A stretch of 64,000 bases of DNA. Source: Streptomyces sp. MMBL 11-1. GTDB lineage: Bacteria; Actinomycetota; Actinomycetes; Streptomycetales; Streptomycetaceae. The notes beneath the pieces are model-generated. The model was not told where the DNA came from, did no database searches, and saw only the letters and a program-made list of their open reading frames with translations. Shown piece after piece: positions 34,996 to 46,722 of the stretch. The stretch is from positions 2,170,001-2,234,000 of the forward strand of contig NZ_CP117709.1 in NCBI RefSeq assembly GCF_028622875.1. Direction: 5' to 3'. Both the position numbers and the translations under genes were made by a program. Numbering within the stretch: position 1 is the stretch's first letter; the number at the start of each line of letters is the position of its first letter.

Positions 34996-36012
34996 TTACG
35001 ACTCCGCCAGGATCTGTCCGACGTAACGTGCCACTGCGCGTACCGCTCCCATCGTTCCGGGGTAGTCCATGCGGGTCGGTCCGACCACGCCGAGTTTGGC
35101 GACTGCCTCGTCGCCCGAACCGTAGCCGACCGCGACGACGGACGTGGAGTTGAGCCCCTCGTGGGCGTTCTCGTGCCCGATCCGTACGGTCATGCCGGAG
35201 TCCGTCGCCTCACCGAGCAGCTTCAGCAGGACGACCTGTTCCTCCAGTGCTTCCAGCACCGGCCGGATCATCACCGGGAAGTCGTGTCCGAAGCGGGTGA
35301 GGTTGGAGGTGCCGCCGATCATCAGCCGCTCCTCCGTCTCCTCGACCAGGGTTTCGAGGAGGGTGGAAAGGACCGTGGACACCGTCCCGCGGTCCTCGCT
35401 GTCGAAGGATTCCGGCAGCTCCTGCACCAGGTGCGGGACATCCGAGAAGCGGCGTCCGACGACCCGGCTGTTGAGCCGGGCCCGCAGATCCGCGAGCGAT
35501 GTCTCGCCGAACGGCGCAGGACAGTCGATCATACGCTGTTCCACCCGGCCGGTGTCCGTGATCAGGACGAGCATCAGCCGGGCGGGGGCGAGCGCCAGCA
35601 GTTCCACGTGCCGCACCGTCGAGCGGGTCAGCGAGGGGTACTGCACGACGGCGACCTGCCGGGTCAGCTGCGCGAGCAGCCGCACCGTCCGGCCGACCAC
35701 GTCGTCGAGGTCGACCGCGCCGTCGAGGAAGTTCTGGATGGCCCGCCGCTCGGGCGACGACAGCGGCTTGACGCCCGCGAGCTTGTCGACGAAGAGGCGG
35801 TACCCCTTGTCCGTCGGGATGCGTCCCGCGCTCGTGTGCGGCTGGGCGATGAAGCCCTCGTCCTCCAGCACCGCCATGTCGTTGCGGACGGTGGCCGGGG
35901 AGACCCCCAGCCGGTGCCGCTCGGTCAGCGCCTTGGAACCGACGGGCTCCTCGGTACCGACATAGTCCTGGACGATGGCGCGCAGCACTTCGAGTCTGCG
36001 TTCGCTGAGCAT
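34996..36012 (-). CDS. hrcA: heat-inducible transcriptional repressor HrcA
   Basis: A 338-residue repressor of chaperone genes. The winged helix includes [28 protein letters not shown]; the rest is a GAF-like dimerisation domain with GTSNLTRFG and the [16 protein letters not shown] segment. ATG 36012 has GGAGG eight bases upstream. A CIRCE-like operator lies 36 bp upstream of the start, so the gene is probably autoregulated together with dnaJ2. Confidence 0.95.
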   Translation of the reverse strand: MLSERRLEVLRAIVQDYVGTEEPVGSKALTERHRLGVSPATVRNDMAVLEDEGFIAQPHTSAGRIPTDKGYRLFVDKLAGVKPLSSPERRAIQNFLDGAVDLDDVVGRTVRLLAQLTRQVAVVQYPSLTRSTVRHVELLALAPARLMLVLITDTGRVEQRMIDCPAPFGETSLADLRARLNSRVVGRRFSDVPHLVQELPESFDSEDRGTVSTVLSTLLETLVEETEERLMIGGTSNLTRFGHDFPVMIRPVLEALEEQVVLLKLLGEATDSGMTVRIGHENAHEGLNSTSVVAVGYGSGDEAVAKLGVVGPTRMDYPGTMGAVRAVARYVGQILAES

Positions 36013-36047
36013 CGCGCACACCTCCAGCTGTGTTTCTCGGTGTCTGT

Positions 36048-36074
36048 CTGGCACTCGGTGCGTTCGAGTGCCAG
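36048..36074 (-). promoter_or_regulatory. CIRCE-like HrcA operator
   Basis: CTGGCACTC, nine bases, GAGTGCCAG: a perfect 9-9-9 inverted repeat. The canonical CIRCE is TTAGCACTC-N9-GAGTGCTAA, so seven of nine positions agree in each arm. Its location immediately before hrcA supports autoregulation. Confidence 0.8.
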
Positions 36075-36173
36075 CAATCCCGCCGTCAGTGTACGGGGGT
36101 GGGGTGGGGCCGGGGCAAGGGCGACCGGCCACGCCCCCACGAGACCGCGCGCCGTTGCCGCTAGCGTCGTGGT

Positions 36174-36989
36174 ATGGACGTCGCTTGGGAAGACTTCGGC
36201 TGGGAGCGGTTGGGCAACGGTATCGGCAGGCGGCGCCTTCCCCGCTGGGATGCCACCGCCGCGCTGGTCGCCGGGGAGGACGGCGCACTGCTGTACGACA
36301 CCGGCGCCACGCTGCGCGAGGGCGTCGAGCTGCGGCGGCAGGCCGAGGCGCTGCTCGGGCGGAGAGTGACGCATATCGCACTGAGCCATCCGCACTTCGA
36401 TCATGTGCTGGGCACCGCCGCGTTCGCCGGGGCGCAGGTGTACGGGGCGGTGGGCATCGCGGCCCTGCTGCGCGACGGGGCGGAGGGCCTGTGCGCCTCG
36501 GCGGTGCGCCACGGCGTACCGGAGGGCGAGGCGGCCCGGTCGGCGGACACGCTGGTGGTCCCGCACCACGAGGTGTGCGGCGACTGGACGCTCGACCTGG
36601 GCGGCGGCCGTCAGGTGCTCCTGGCGAACGTGGGCCCCGGACACAGCGGCCATGACCTCGCGGTGCTGGTGCCGGGCACGGACGGCGAGCCTCCGGTGGT
36701 GTTCTGCGGCGACCTGGTCGAGGAGTCGGGCGAGCCGCAGGCGGGCCGGGACGCGATCACCTCACGCTGGCCGGCCGCGCTGGAGCGGTTGCTGGCGCTG
36801 GGCGGCGAGGACGCTCGTTACGTACCGGGGCACGGGGCGGTGGTGGACGCGGCGTTCGTGCGGGCGCAGCGGGGGGCGCTGGCGGAGCGGTTCGGCGTGT
36901 CCCTCGACGCGTCCCTCGACGCGTCCCTCGACGCGTCCCTCGACGCGTCCTTCGACGCGTCCTTCGACGTGTCCTTCGACAGGGAATGA
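36174..36989 (+). CDS. MBL-fold metallo-hydrolase with repeated C-terminal tail
   Basis: A 271-residue metallo-beta-lactamase-fold hydrolase with [11 protein letters not shown] (zinc motif), [13 protein letters not shown] and a distal VPGHGAVVD. Substrate unknown. Residues about 243-270 are a tandem (SLDA)n/(SFDA)n tail encoded by 12-bp repeats and not part of the fold; homologues would be expected to end near residue 242. It is divergent from hrcA. Confidence 0.85.
   Translation: MDVAWEDFGWERLGNGIGRRRLPRWDATAALVAGEDGALLYDTGATLREGVELRRQAEALLGRRVTHIALSHPHFDHVLGTAAFAGAQVYGAVGIAALLRDGAEGLCASAVRHGVPEGEAARSADTLVVPHHEVCGDWTLDLGGGRQVLLANVGPGHSGHDLAVLVPGTDGEPPVVFCGDLVEESGEPQAGRDAITSRWPAALERLLALGGEDARYVPGHGAVVDAAFVRAQRGALAERFGVSLDASLDASLDASLDASFDASFDVSFDRE
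36900..36983 (+). repeat. seven 12-bp tandem repeats in the MBL gene 3' end
   Basis: Four copies of TCCCTCGACGCG, then three of TCCTTCGACnnG. They keep frame and encode a Ser-(Leu/Phe)-Asp-Ala repeat up to the stop codon. Near-identity of the first four copies indicates recent slippage. Confidence 0.95.
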
Positions 36990-37062
36990 GCCCCGGACCG
37001 TCTCGCCGGTCATGGCCGGGTCCGCCACGCCCGGCGCGGTTCGGGCGAATATCGTCGTGCCC

Positions 37063-37881
37063 ATGCGCAGCTACCAGCCGGACCTGACCCCGCCGTGGAA
37101 GAGGTCCGCCCCCGTGCCCGAGGTGTCCGCCGAGCCCGATCTGGTCGTGGAGGAGGTCTCCACCGGCTTCTGCGGGGCGGTGATCCGCTGCGAGAAGACG
37201 GCCCAGGGGCCGACGGTGACGCTGGAGGACCGCTTCGGCAAGCACCGGGTGTTCCCGATGGAGCCGCGCGGCTTCCTGCTGGAGGGCAAGGTCGTCACGC
37301 TGGTACGCCCGGCCCCCGGTGGCCCGGTGCGTCCCACCCGTACGGCCTCCGGTTCGGTGGCGGTGCCCGGGGCGCGGGCCCGGGTGGCGCGGGCGGGGCG
37401 GATCTATGTGGAGGGCCGGCACGACGCGGAGCTGGTGGAGCGGGTGTGGGGCGACGACCTGCGCATCGAGGGCGTGGTCGTGGAGTACCTGGAGGGGGTG
37501 GACGACCTCCCGGCGATCGTCGGGGAGTTCGCGCCGGGGCCCGACGCCCGGCTGGGGGTGCTGGTGGACCATCTGGTGCCCGGCTCCAAGGAGTCCCGGA
37601 TCGCCGAGCGGGTGACCGGCGCGCATGTGCTGGTGGTGGGGCATCCGTACATCGACGTGTGGGAGGCGGTGAAACCGTCCTCGGTGGGGATCGACGCCTG
37701 GCCGGTGGTGCCGAGGGGGCAGGACTGGAAGACGGGCGTGTGCCGGGCGCTGGGGTGGCCGGAGAACACCGGGGCCGCCTGGCAGCACATCCTGTCCAAG
37801 GTCCGCAGCTACAAGGACCTCGAACCCCAACTGCTGGGCCGAGTGGAGGAATTGATCGATTTCGTCACCCTTCCGGACTGA
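37063..37881 (+). CDS. DUF3097 family protein
   Basis: A 272-residue cytoplasmic protein of the actinobacterial DUF3097 family: [13 protein letters not shown] start, a small beta domain, then a TOPRIM-like region with [18 protein letters not shown] (acidic metal motif), [18 protein letters not shown], and [11 protein letters not shown]. The TOPRIM resemblance (E...DxL pattern) suggests a nucleic-acid enzyme or binder; the reaction is unknown. It stands 73 bp after the MBL gene. Confidence 0.85.
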   Translation: MRSYQPDLTPPWKRSAPVPEVSAEPDLVVEEVSTGFCGAVIRCEKTAQGPTVTLEDRFGKHRVFPMEPRGFLLEGKVVTLVRPAPGGPVRPTRTASGSVAVPGARARVARAGRIYVEGRHDAELVERVWGDDLRIEGVVVEYLEGVDDLPAIVGEFAPGPDARLGVLVDHLVPGSKESRIAERVTGAHVLVVGHPYIDVWEAVKPSSVGIDAWPVVPRGQDWKTGVCRALGWPENTGAAWQHILSKVRSYKDLEPQLLGRVEELIDFVTLPD

Positions 37882-37941
37882 TGTCCGGGGTCTGATACCG
37901 GCCCGGTACCGGCGCGTTGCAGGACTGTCGAAGAGGATCTC

Positions 37942-40929
37942 GTGCCGATCCCTATGAATGCCTGCGCCCCACACGCACCATCGGATATTGAGGGGGAAGA
38001 ACGGGCAGGCGGTTCGCGAGCCGGACGGCTCACGGGGGAAGGGCACGGGGCGATGGCGCGCGAGGTGTGGCGGGACAGTGCGGACAACGAGGCGGCCTCG
38101 GCCGTCTTCCACCTGATACAGCAGCTGATCGACCGGTACCGCGTCAACCGGCCGGTGATGCCGCTCGTCGTGGTCCAGGCGGCGGACGCCGGGGCCGGTC
38201 CGGAGATCGACGCGCGGGTGGAGCAGCTCGTACGTCAGGTGCACCGGGCCAATGAGTTACGCCGGGTGCCGGTGCGGCAGCTGGAGGGCGAGGGGGCGAC
38301 CCCGTACGAGGCGGCGCTCGACATGGTGCGCACGCTCTCCGAGAAGCCGTGGGAGACCCGCGAGAACACCCAGTACAAGACCTTCTCCTTTCCCCGCTCG
38401 CGGCTGCTCGGGGCGATCGAGCAGGCCACCGCGGCGGTGGTCGAGCAGTCCGACGGGAACACCTCCGCGGTACGCGAGGAAAGGATCCTGGAACAGCTGA
38501 GCCGGCTGCGCTGGCGGTCCGGCCGGCCCCGCCGGGGCACCTGGTGGGACTCCCTGCGGCGGTCGGTGCGTCCCGAGACCTTCGTCGGCGCGCTCTTCAT
38601 CGCCCTCCTCAGCGTGCTGCTGGGGGAGATCGACTGGCTGCTGACCGTGCTGGTGGCGGCCCTCGCGCTGATCGGTCTCGTCGTGGTGGGGCTGGCGAGC
38701 CGGGCCGCCCCGCCGCTGCTGTGGCTGCGGCGCGCCAGCCGGTGGTTCGCCACCACCTCGTCCCTGGCCGCGTCCAGCACCGGCCATCCGTCGGACGGCT
38801 GGTCGTGGTTGTCGCCGAGCGGTTCGTGGCGGGTGATCCGGGCGCGGGCGGCGGCGGTCGCGGAGCGGGTGGCGGACGCGGGGGCGGGAGACGAGCACGC
38901 GCGCCAGTTCCATCTGGAGCTGCGGGTGCAGGCGCTGCTGGAGGATCTGCGGCACAACTACCGCCCGCACTCCCTGGACTGGCGGCGCAGCAAGCGCACG
39001 GTCCCGCCGGTGGTGTTCCTGCCCCGGGCCACGCAGGACAACGGCGGCATCCTGCTGATCAACGCGATCAACAGCGTACGGTCGCGGCGCAGCGAGGTGG
39101 ATCCGCTGCTGCTGCTCGCCTCGCTCCAGGCCCCCGAGATCATGCGGCACACCCCGCCGCTGCCCCCGGAGCGGCCGGGTCCCGGGGCGCCGACCGGTTC
39201 GTCCGGGGCGCGGGCCCGCTACGAGCGCTGGGTGGACGATCTGAGTCTTGGCCAGTCGCCGGGGGCGGCGGCGACCCTGGCGTGGGTGCTGCTGCTGCCG
39301 CTGTCCACCGAGAAGCTGACCCACGAGCACGCGCACGCGCAGCTCGTCACCCACCGGGTGCGACGGACCTGGGCGTGGTGGGTGATGTCGCGGGCGAGCG
39401 TCGCCGTGCTCGTCGTGGGCAGTCTGCTGGGGGCGTTCCTGTGGGCCGGACACTGGCGCGACACGTACTGCCACGGGCCGCTGACCGACCGCAGCACGGA
39501 CGCGATCTGGGAGGGGAAGGGCAACGACCGGGAGTGCGTGGGGGTGGCGACCGCGCCCGAGGTGCTCTTCGCGCGGGGCAACGACCTGGAGCTGAACGGG
39601 GCGGGGAAGGGCATCACCTTCGAGCGGATCGAGCAGGCGATCCGGGACGAGAACGCCGACATCGAGCCGGACGACACGTACGTGACGGTCGTGTACGCCG
39701 GTCCGCTCACCGCCACGGGCAAGGACCGGGAGGCGACCCGCAAGGGCCTGGAGGAACTGACCGGCGTCTATCTCCACCAGCGGGCGGTGAACAAGACCGT
39801 GCGCCGGTCGGTGAAGCTGCGGGTGCTGACCGCGAACGGCGGCGAGGACATGCTGCGGCAGCTCACCGCCGTACGGAAGATCATCGAGGTGGCCCGGCGG
39901 GATCCGACGGTGGTCGGGGTGGTGGGCCTCGGCCGCAACACCCAGGAGAGCGAGAAGGCGGTGAAGCTGCTGCGCGAGGCCGGGCTGCCGGTGGTGAACA
40001 CGACGAACTCCAGCAGCGACCTGCCCCGGGAGTTCCCCAACTACTTCGGCCTCGCGGCGACGGACGAGGAGCAGACGCATGTGCTGGGGCTGGTCGCCCG
40101 GCAGATCGCGAAGGACCTCGACCGTCCGCACGGGCTCGTGCTGTCGCGCGAGGACGTCAACGGGGACCTGGACCGGTACACCATCGAGCAGCGGGACGCG
40201 GGCCGGAAGATGCTGGACGACGCGGGCTTCGGGCTGGGCAAGGACGTGACGTACGACCTGGCGGGCGGGGCGAGCCTGAACACCCCGCTGACGACCATCT
40301 GCCGGGCCGAGCGGGTGCCCGACGCGCTGTACTTCGCCGGGCGGGTCGAGGACGTGCCGACGCTGATGCGTGGCCTGTCGGAGACCACCGGGTGCTCGGA
40401 CCGGCGGATGACGGTGTTCACCGGGGACGATCTGACGAAGGGGACGTTCGACGACAGCACGTCGATCGCGGCCAACGTCACGCTCTACCACAGCTCGCTC
40501 GCCCCGTTGGACCAGGGAAACAACCTCGGCTTCTACGTGGACGCCTACCGCACACTGCGGGCGCTGCACCCGGAGCGGGAGGTCGCCGAGCTGGCGCCGG
40601 GGCGGGCGGCGTGGGAGGACGATCTGTTCGCCAGTGGGCAGACCGTCATCTCCTACAGCGCGACGGTCGCCCTGTACGACGCGGCGGCGCGCGGCGACAA
40701 GCGCCGGAGCGCGGCGGAGACCTGGGCGACGTTGCACACGGTGGACCTCAACAACATGCCGACGGGGAGGATCTCGTTCAGCCGGGCGAGGTCCTCGGTC
40801 TCCGACAACGTGCACGGCCTCAACATCGTCAAGGTGGTCCGCCCGGGGCCGAGCGCCGAGCGGACCCTGGTCTGCGGCAAGCCCGCCGGGGTCTCGCCCC
40901 CGCTGACGGCGAAGGACTGCCGTCCGTGA
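37942..40929 (+). CDS. large membrane protein with periplasmic-binding (type 1) C-terminal domain
   Basis: A 995-residue protein. In order: a cytoplasmic N-terminal region (about 35-200), two close membrane helices (about 213-252), a cytoplasmic middle region (about 255-470) containing PPVVFLPRATQ and DPLLLLASLQAP stretches reminiscent of a degenerate NTPase but with no Walker A, another helix (about 473-500), and an outer region (about 530-995) that reads as a branched-chain amino-acid-type binding protein (VTVVYAGPLTATG..., VVGVVGLGRNTQES, GLPVVNTTNSSSDLP). No transporter permease or ATPase gene is nearby, so a signalling or sensing role is more likely than transport. GTG 37942 has GAGG upstream; ATG 38053 is possible. 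Confidence 0.75.
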   Translation: MPIPMNACAPHAPSDIEGEERAGGSRAGRLTGEGHGAMAREVWRDSADNEAASAVFHLIQQLIDRYRVNRPVMPLVVVQAADAGAGPEIDARVEQLVRQVHRANELRRVPVRQLEGEGATPYEAALDMVRTLSEKPWETRENTQYKTFSFPRSRLLGAIEQATAAVVEQSDGNTSAVREERILEQLSRLRWRSGRPRRGTWWDSLRRSVRPETFVGALFIALLSVLLGEIDWLLTVLVAALALIGLVVVGLASRAAPPLLWLRRASRWFATTSSLAASSTGHPSDGWSWLSPSGSWRVIRARAAAVAERVADAGAGDEHARQFHLELRVQALLEDLRHNYRPHSLDWRRSKRTVPPVVFLPRATQDNGGILLINAINSVRSRRSEVDPLLLLASLQAPEIMRHTPPLPPERPGPGAPTGSSGARARYERWVDDLSLGQSPGAAATLAWVLLLPLSTEKLTHEHAHAQLVTHRVRRTWAWWVMSRASVAVLVVGSLLGAFLWAGHWRDTYCHGPLTDRSTDAIWEGKGNDRECVGVATAPEVLFARGNDLELNGAGKGITFERIEQAIRDENADIEPDDTYVTVVYAGPLTATGKDREATRKGLEELTGVYLHQRAVNKTVRRSVKLRVLTANGGEDMLRQLTAVRKIIEVARRDPTVVGVVGLGRNTQESEKAVKLLREAGLPVVNTTNSSSDLPREFPNYFGLAATDEEQTHVLGLVARQIAKDLDRPHGLVLSREDVNGDLDRYTIEQRDAGRKMLDDAGFGLGKDVTYDLAGGASLNTPLTTICRAERVPDALYFAGRVEDVPTLMRGLSETTGCSDRRMTVFTGDDLTKGTFDDSTSIAANVTLYHSSLAPLDQGNNLGFYVDAYRTLRALHPEREVAELAPGRAAWEDDLFASGQTVISYSATVALYDAAARGDKRRSAAETWATLHTVDLNNMPTGRISFSRARSSVSDNVHGLNIVKVVRPGPSAERTLVCGKPAGVSPPLTAKDCRP

Positions 40930-40944
40930 GGCGCCCCGCCCGGG

Positions 40945-42177
40945 TCAGTCGACCAGGTCGCGGACGACGGCGTCGGCGAGGAGCCGCCCGCGCAGGGTGA
41001 GGACCGCGCGGCCCCGCCCGTACGGTTCCGGGGCCAGCAGCCCGTCGGCCAGGGCGCGGCGGGAGGCGGCGAGACCGTCGGCTTTCAGGAGGGAGAGCGG
41101 GCAGCCCTCGCGCAGCCGCAGTTCCAGCAGGATGCGCTCGACGCGGCGGTCCTCCTCGCCGAGGATCTCGCGGCCCGCGCCGGGTGAGCGGCCCTCGGAG
41201 AGCGCCTGGGCGTACGCGCCGGGGTGCTTCACGTTCCACCAGCGCACGCCGCCGACGTGGCTGTGGGCTCCGGGGCCCGCGCCCCACCAGTCGGCGCCGC
41301 GCCAGTACAGCTCGTTGTGCAGACAGCGGCCCGCCTCGGTGGTGGCCCAGTTGGAGACCTCGTACCAGTCGAAGCCGGCGGCGGCGAACGCCTCGTCCGC
41401 GATGAGGTAGCGGTCGGCGTGCGCGTCGTCGTCGGTCATCGGGATCTCGCCGCGCCGGATGCGGCGGGCGAGCTGGGTGCCCTCCTCGACGATCAGGGCG
41501 TACGCGGAGACGTGGTCGGGGCCCGCGCCGATCGCGGCGTCCAGGGTGGCCCGCCAGTCGTCGTCGGACTCGCCGGGGGTGCCGTAGATCAGGTCGAGGT
41601 TGACGTGGTCGAAGCCCGCCGCACGGGCCTCGGCGACGCAGGCCTCGGGGCGGCCGGGGGTGTGGGTGCGGTCCAGGATCTTCAGGACGTGCTGCTTGGC
41701 GCTCTGCATGCCGAAGGAGACCCGGTTGAAGCCGCCCTCGCGGAGGGCGGCCAGGTAGGCCGGGTCGACGGACTCGGGGTTCGCCTCGGTGGTGATCTCC
41801 GCGTCCTCCGCGAGCCCGAACTCCTCCTTGATCGATGCCAGCATCCGTACGAGGTCGGCGGCGGGCAGCAGGGTGGGGGTGCCGCCGCCGACGAAGACCG
41901 TGCGCACGGGGCGGGGGTCGTCGCCGAGGACCTTGCGGGCCTGGCGGACCTCCTCGATCAGGTGGGCGGCGTAGTTGTCGCGGGAGGCCAGCGCCCCGCC
42001 GGAGCCGCGCAGCTCGGTGGCGGTGTAGGTGTTGAAGTCGCAGTAGCCGCAGCGGGTGGCGCAGTAGGGGACGTGCAGGTAGAAGCCGAGCGGGCGGTCG
42101 GCTGCGCCTTCCAGGGCGTGGCGCGGCAGCGCCCCGTCGTCGGGCACGGGCTCACCATCGGGCAGTACGGAAGGCAT
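40945..42177 (-). CDS. hemW: radical SAM protein HemW
   Basis: A 410-residue radical SAM protein. It has LGFYLHVPYCATRCGYCDFNTY with the C-x3-C-x2-C iron-sulfur motif, VFVGGGTPTLL, EANPESVD, and FNRVSFGMQS. The family was once called coproporphyrinogen III oxidase; HemW is now regarded as a haem chaperone. The coproporphyrinogen oxidase HemN-type residues cannot be judged here. ATG 42177 is chosen; ATG 42186 is an equal alternative. Convergent with the 995-residue gene, 15 bp apart. Confidence 0.93.
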   Translation of the reverse strand: MPSVLPDGEPVPDDGALPRHALEGAADRPLGFYLHVPYCATRCGYCDFNTYTATELRGSGGALASRDNYAAHLIEEVRQARKVLGDDPRPVRTVFVGGGTPTLLPAADLVRMLASIKEEFGLAEDAEITTEANPESVDPAYLAALREGGFNRVSFGMQSAKQHVLKILDRTHTPGRPEACVAEARAAGFDHVNLDLIYGTPGESDDDWRATLDAAIGAGPDHVSAYALIVEEGTQLARRIRRGEIPMTDDDAHADRYLIADEAFAAAGFDWYEVSNWATTEAGRCLHNELYWRGADWWGAGPGAHSHVGGVRWWNVKHPGAYAQALSEGRSPGAGREILGEEDRRVERILLELRLREGCPLSLLKADGLAASRRALADGLLAPEPYGRGRAVLTLRGRLLADAVVRDLVD

Positions 42178-42305
42178 ACCGTCCATTGTCACTCGCCGCG
42201 GAAGCTGTCCTTACCGGGCCGCTTCGGTCCGGCGGGCTCCAGTCCGCACCGGGCTCCCGTCCGGCATGGTTCAGTCCGCACCGGGCGGCTCCTGGCCGGC
42301 GTCGT

Positions 42306-44372
42306 TCAGTTCGCGTGCAGGACCAGCAGGGCCACGTCGTCGTCCGGGGGCTGCTCGGCGAACTCGTGGACGGCCCGCCGGATGCGCTCGGCCGTCGCCT
42401 CGGCCGGCAGCCCGGCGCACCCGGCCAGCACCTGGGCCAGCCCGTCCCCGTCGTCGAACATCAGCGGGCCCGACCGGCGCTCGGTCACCCCGTCCGTGAC
42501 ACAGAGCAGGGTGTCCCCGGGCGTGAGGTCGAAGATCTGGCTCTCGTACGCCACGTCCTCGACGACCCCGAGCAGCACCTGCGGCTCGGCGGCCGGGCGT
42601 ACGGAGCCGTCGGGGCGCAGCAGCAGCGGCAGCGGGTGCCCGGCGCTGGCCACCGTGCAGCGGACCCCGCCGCCGGGGAGCGGCACGACCTCCCCGTACA
42701 GCAGGGAGAGGAACCGTGACTGGGTGCCGTCGTGGAGCTGCTGGCCCCCGGCGGCGGCGACCATCAGGGCGGCGGCCTCGGCGGCCTCCATGGCGTCGTC
42801 GAGGAGCAGCCGGTTCAGCCGGTCCAGGACCTCCCCGACGCCGAAGCCCTCCCGGGAGAGCAGCCGCAGCCAGGGGCGGGCGAGGCCGGTGACGACGGCG
42901 GCCTCGGGGCCGCTGCCCTGGACGTCGCCGAGGACGAAGCACCAGCGGTCGCCGGGGCACGGGAAGATGTCGTAGAAGTCACCCCCGACCACCCCGTCGT
43001 CGCTCGGTTCGTAGACGAGGGCGCTGGTGACACCGGGGATCTCGGCGACCTTGCTCGGGAGCAGGCCGCGCTGGAGGATCCGGCTGATGGTGGCCTGCCG
43101 GGTGTAGGCGCGGGCCGCGCCGACGGCGAGGCCGAGGCGGCGGACGAAGTCCTCGATCAGCGACGCCACCGCCTCCGGCATCCGGGCGACACCCTCGCGG
43201 CCGACGAGGACGGTGCCGAGCGCCCGGCCGCCCGCGGTGATCCGGAACGCGAGCGCGGCCCCGCCCCGGCCGCCGGGGTGCGGGAGCGGTACGGGGGTGC
43301 CCTCCCGGTCCTCCCGGTGCTCCCAGTCCTCCCGGTCCTTCCAGCCGTTCCGGCCCTCCCGGTCCTTCCAGCCGTTCCGGCCCTCCCCGTCCTCCCGGCC
43401 CTCGTCGGCGGGGTGGGCGGGCCAGGGGACGGGGACGGACACGGGGCCGGAGCCGACGCCGGCCGGGAGGCGGAGCGGCTCCTTCTCCAGGGCGGCGCGC
43501 AGGGGCTCGGTACCGGTCTCGTCGCTGTGCCAGACCCGGGCGAGCCGGGGCTCGGCGGCCGGACCCCCACCCTCGGTCTCCAGCCAGATCGCGCACCAGT
43601 CCGCCAGCCGGGGCACCAGCAGCTGGCCCGCTATGGCGGCCACCAGGTCCTCGTCGAGCTGCCCGGCGAGCAGGTCGGAGGCCTCGGCGAGGAAGGCCGG
43701 GGCGCCCCGGCTGTCCCAGACCGCGTCGTCGCGCTCGACGCGCCTGGCCGCGGGGGCGAGGATCTCGGCGGCGCGCAGCCCGCGTCTGAGGGCCTCCCCG
43801 TCGGGCGGGGCGGGCGGGGCGCTCCAGTCGTCGACGGGGAGGCGGGCCCAGACGGTCTTGAGGCCGGTGCGGTAGGTGATGCCCCAGGAGTCGGCGAGGG
43901 TGGCGACGAGCTGGAGGCCCCGGCCGTACTCGGCGGGGTCGGGCAGCTCCCCCGCGTACGCCCCGGCCGGTCCGGGGCCCGCCCCGCGCTCGTCGCCGCT
44001 CACCGGGCGGGCCGGGTGGTGGTCGGTGACCTCCAGGACGAGGGCGGCCGTCGGCTCCTCGCCGTCGCCCTCCTCCTCCAGCCTGAGAACCAGGTCGACC
44101 GTGGTCCCGGCGTGCACGACGGCGTTGGTGACCAGCTCGTTGGTGACGGTCACGGCGTCGTCGGCCAGCCGGTCGCTGAAACCGACGGCCGCGGGCACCC
44201 CGATCCCGGTCCACTCCGCGAGCGCGGCCCGCACGAACCGGCGGGCGGCGGCCGGGGCGAGCGGGATGCCGGGCAGGCTGGTACGGCTGGCCGGGCGCGG
44301 GCCGTGCGCGTACCCGGCGCGGGTGGTGCCGGGACGCTGCACGGTGTCCCGCTGCAAGGGAATGGGCGCCAC
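42306..44372 (-). CDS. SpoIIE-type PP2C phosphatase with N-terminal HATPase and GAF-like domain
   Basis: A 688-residue regulator: an N-terminal anti-sigma-like HATPase (about residues 40-185; VTNELVTNAVVHAG and EYGRGLQLV), a GAF-like sensor (about 225-420), and a C-terminal PP2C/SpoIIE phosphatase (about 450-685; YEPSDDGVVGGDFYDIF, GDVQGSGPEAA, DGVTERR). It likely tunes an anti-sigma-factor antagonist pathway. GTG 44372 follows GGAGG by nine bases. Within the GAF-like region a charged tandem repeat (EGRNGWKDR twice) forms an insertion. Confidence 0.9.
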   Translation of the reverse strand: MAPIPLQRDTVQRPGTTRAGYAHGPRPASRTSLPGIPLAPAAARRFVRAALAEWTGIGVPAAVGFSDRLADDAVTVTNELVTNAVVHAGTTVDLVLRLEEEGDGEEPTAALVLEVTDHHPARPVSGDERGAGPGPAGAYAGELPDPAEYGRGLQLVATLADSWGITYRTGLKTVWARLPVDDWSAPPAPPDGEALRRGLRAAEILAPAARRVERDDAVWDSRGAPAFLAEASDLLAGQLDEDLVAAIAGQLLVPRLADWCAIWLETEGGGPAAEPRLARVWHSDETGTEPLRAALEKEPLRLPAGVGSGPVSVPVPWPAHPADEGREDGEGRNGWKDREGRNGWKDREDWEHREDREGTPVPLPHPGGRGGAALAFRITAGGRALGTVLVGREGVARMPEAVASLIEDFVRRLGLAVGAARAYTRQATISRILQRGLLPSKVAEIPGVTSALVYEPSDDGVVGGDFYDIFPCPGDRWCFVLGDVQGSGPEAAVVTGLARPWLRLLSREGFGVGEVLDRLNRLLLDDAMEAAEAAALMVAAAGGQQLHDGTQSRFLSLLYGEVVPLPGGGVRCTVASAGHPLPLLLRPDGSVRPAAEPQVLLGVVEDVAYESQIFDLTPGDTLLCVTDGVTERRSGPLMFDDGDGLAQVLAGCAGLPAEATAERIRRAVHEFAEQPPDDDVALLVLHAN
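43327..43380 (-). repeat. two 27-bp tandem repeats inside the phosphatase gene
   Basis: 43327-43353 and 43354-43380 differ at one base and encode EGRNGWKDR twice; degenerate related units flank them on both sides (about 43300-43400). The repeat keeps frame. Confidence 0.9.
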
Positions 44373-44510
44373 GGTGCGGCTCCTCCGGTCCGACGACACC
44401 GACAGAGTGACAGACCGGCCGCGTCCATAAGCACCGAGTTACCGAAGTGGGCAGAAAATCGAGCATGTGCGAACGCAAGGATGCGGGAAACGCAACGGGA
44501 CGTGGACAAC

Positions 44511-44557
44511 GGGCGGGGCGGGTGCCGGACACATCATGTCCGGCACCCGCCCCGCCC
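44511..44557. terminator. long hairpin terminator after fadD
   Basis: A perfect 21-bp stem (44511-44531 with 44537-44557), just beyond the fadD stop and upstream of the phosphatase gene, both on the minus strand. Confidence 0.85.
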
Positions 44558-44577
44558 GCGCTTCCCGGGAGAAGCTC

Positions 44578-46467
<1,890 letters not shown>

Positions 46468-46677
46468 GACGTCCTCCGGGCCTGCGGCATTGCTACGACC
46501 GGCTTCTCTGATACGGCGACTGACTGCTGTCGTCCTACTCTGCCTACTGCTCTCGTCCTGCTGCGCAACCTGCTCGTTCGGCTTGTTTAACTCACCAGTA
46601 ACCGTCGAGTCGTGATCAGAGTAGAGCGCGCGTGTCCGCCGCGTAAGAGGCAACAGGCCGCCGCTTTCATAACGAAA

Positions 46678-46711
46678 GGGCCCCCACGCCGGTACCGCGG
46701 CATGGGGGCCC
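46678..46711 (-). terminator. lepA terminator
   Basis: GGGCCCCCACGCCG pairs with CGGCATGGGGGCCC (one C-A mismatch), 12 bp after the lepA stop. Confidence 0.8.
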
Positions 46712-46722
46712 TGGAGAGCGGA

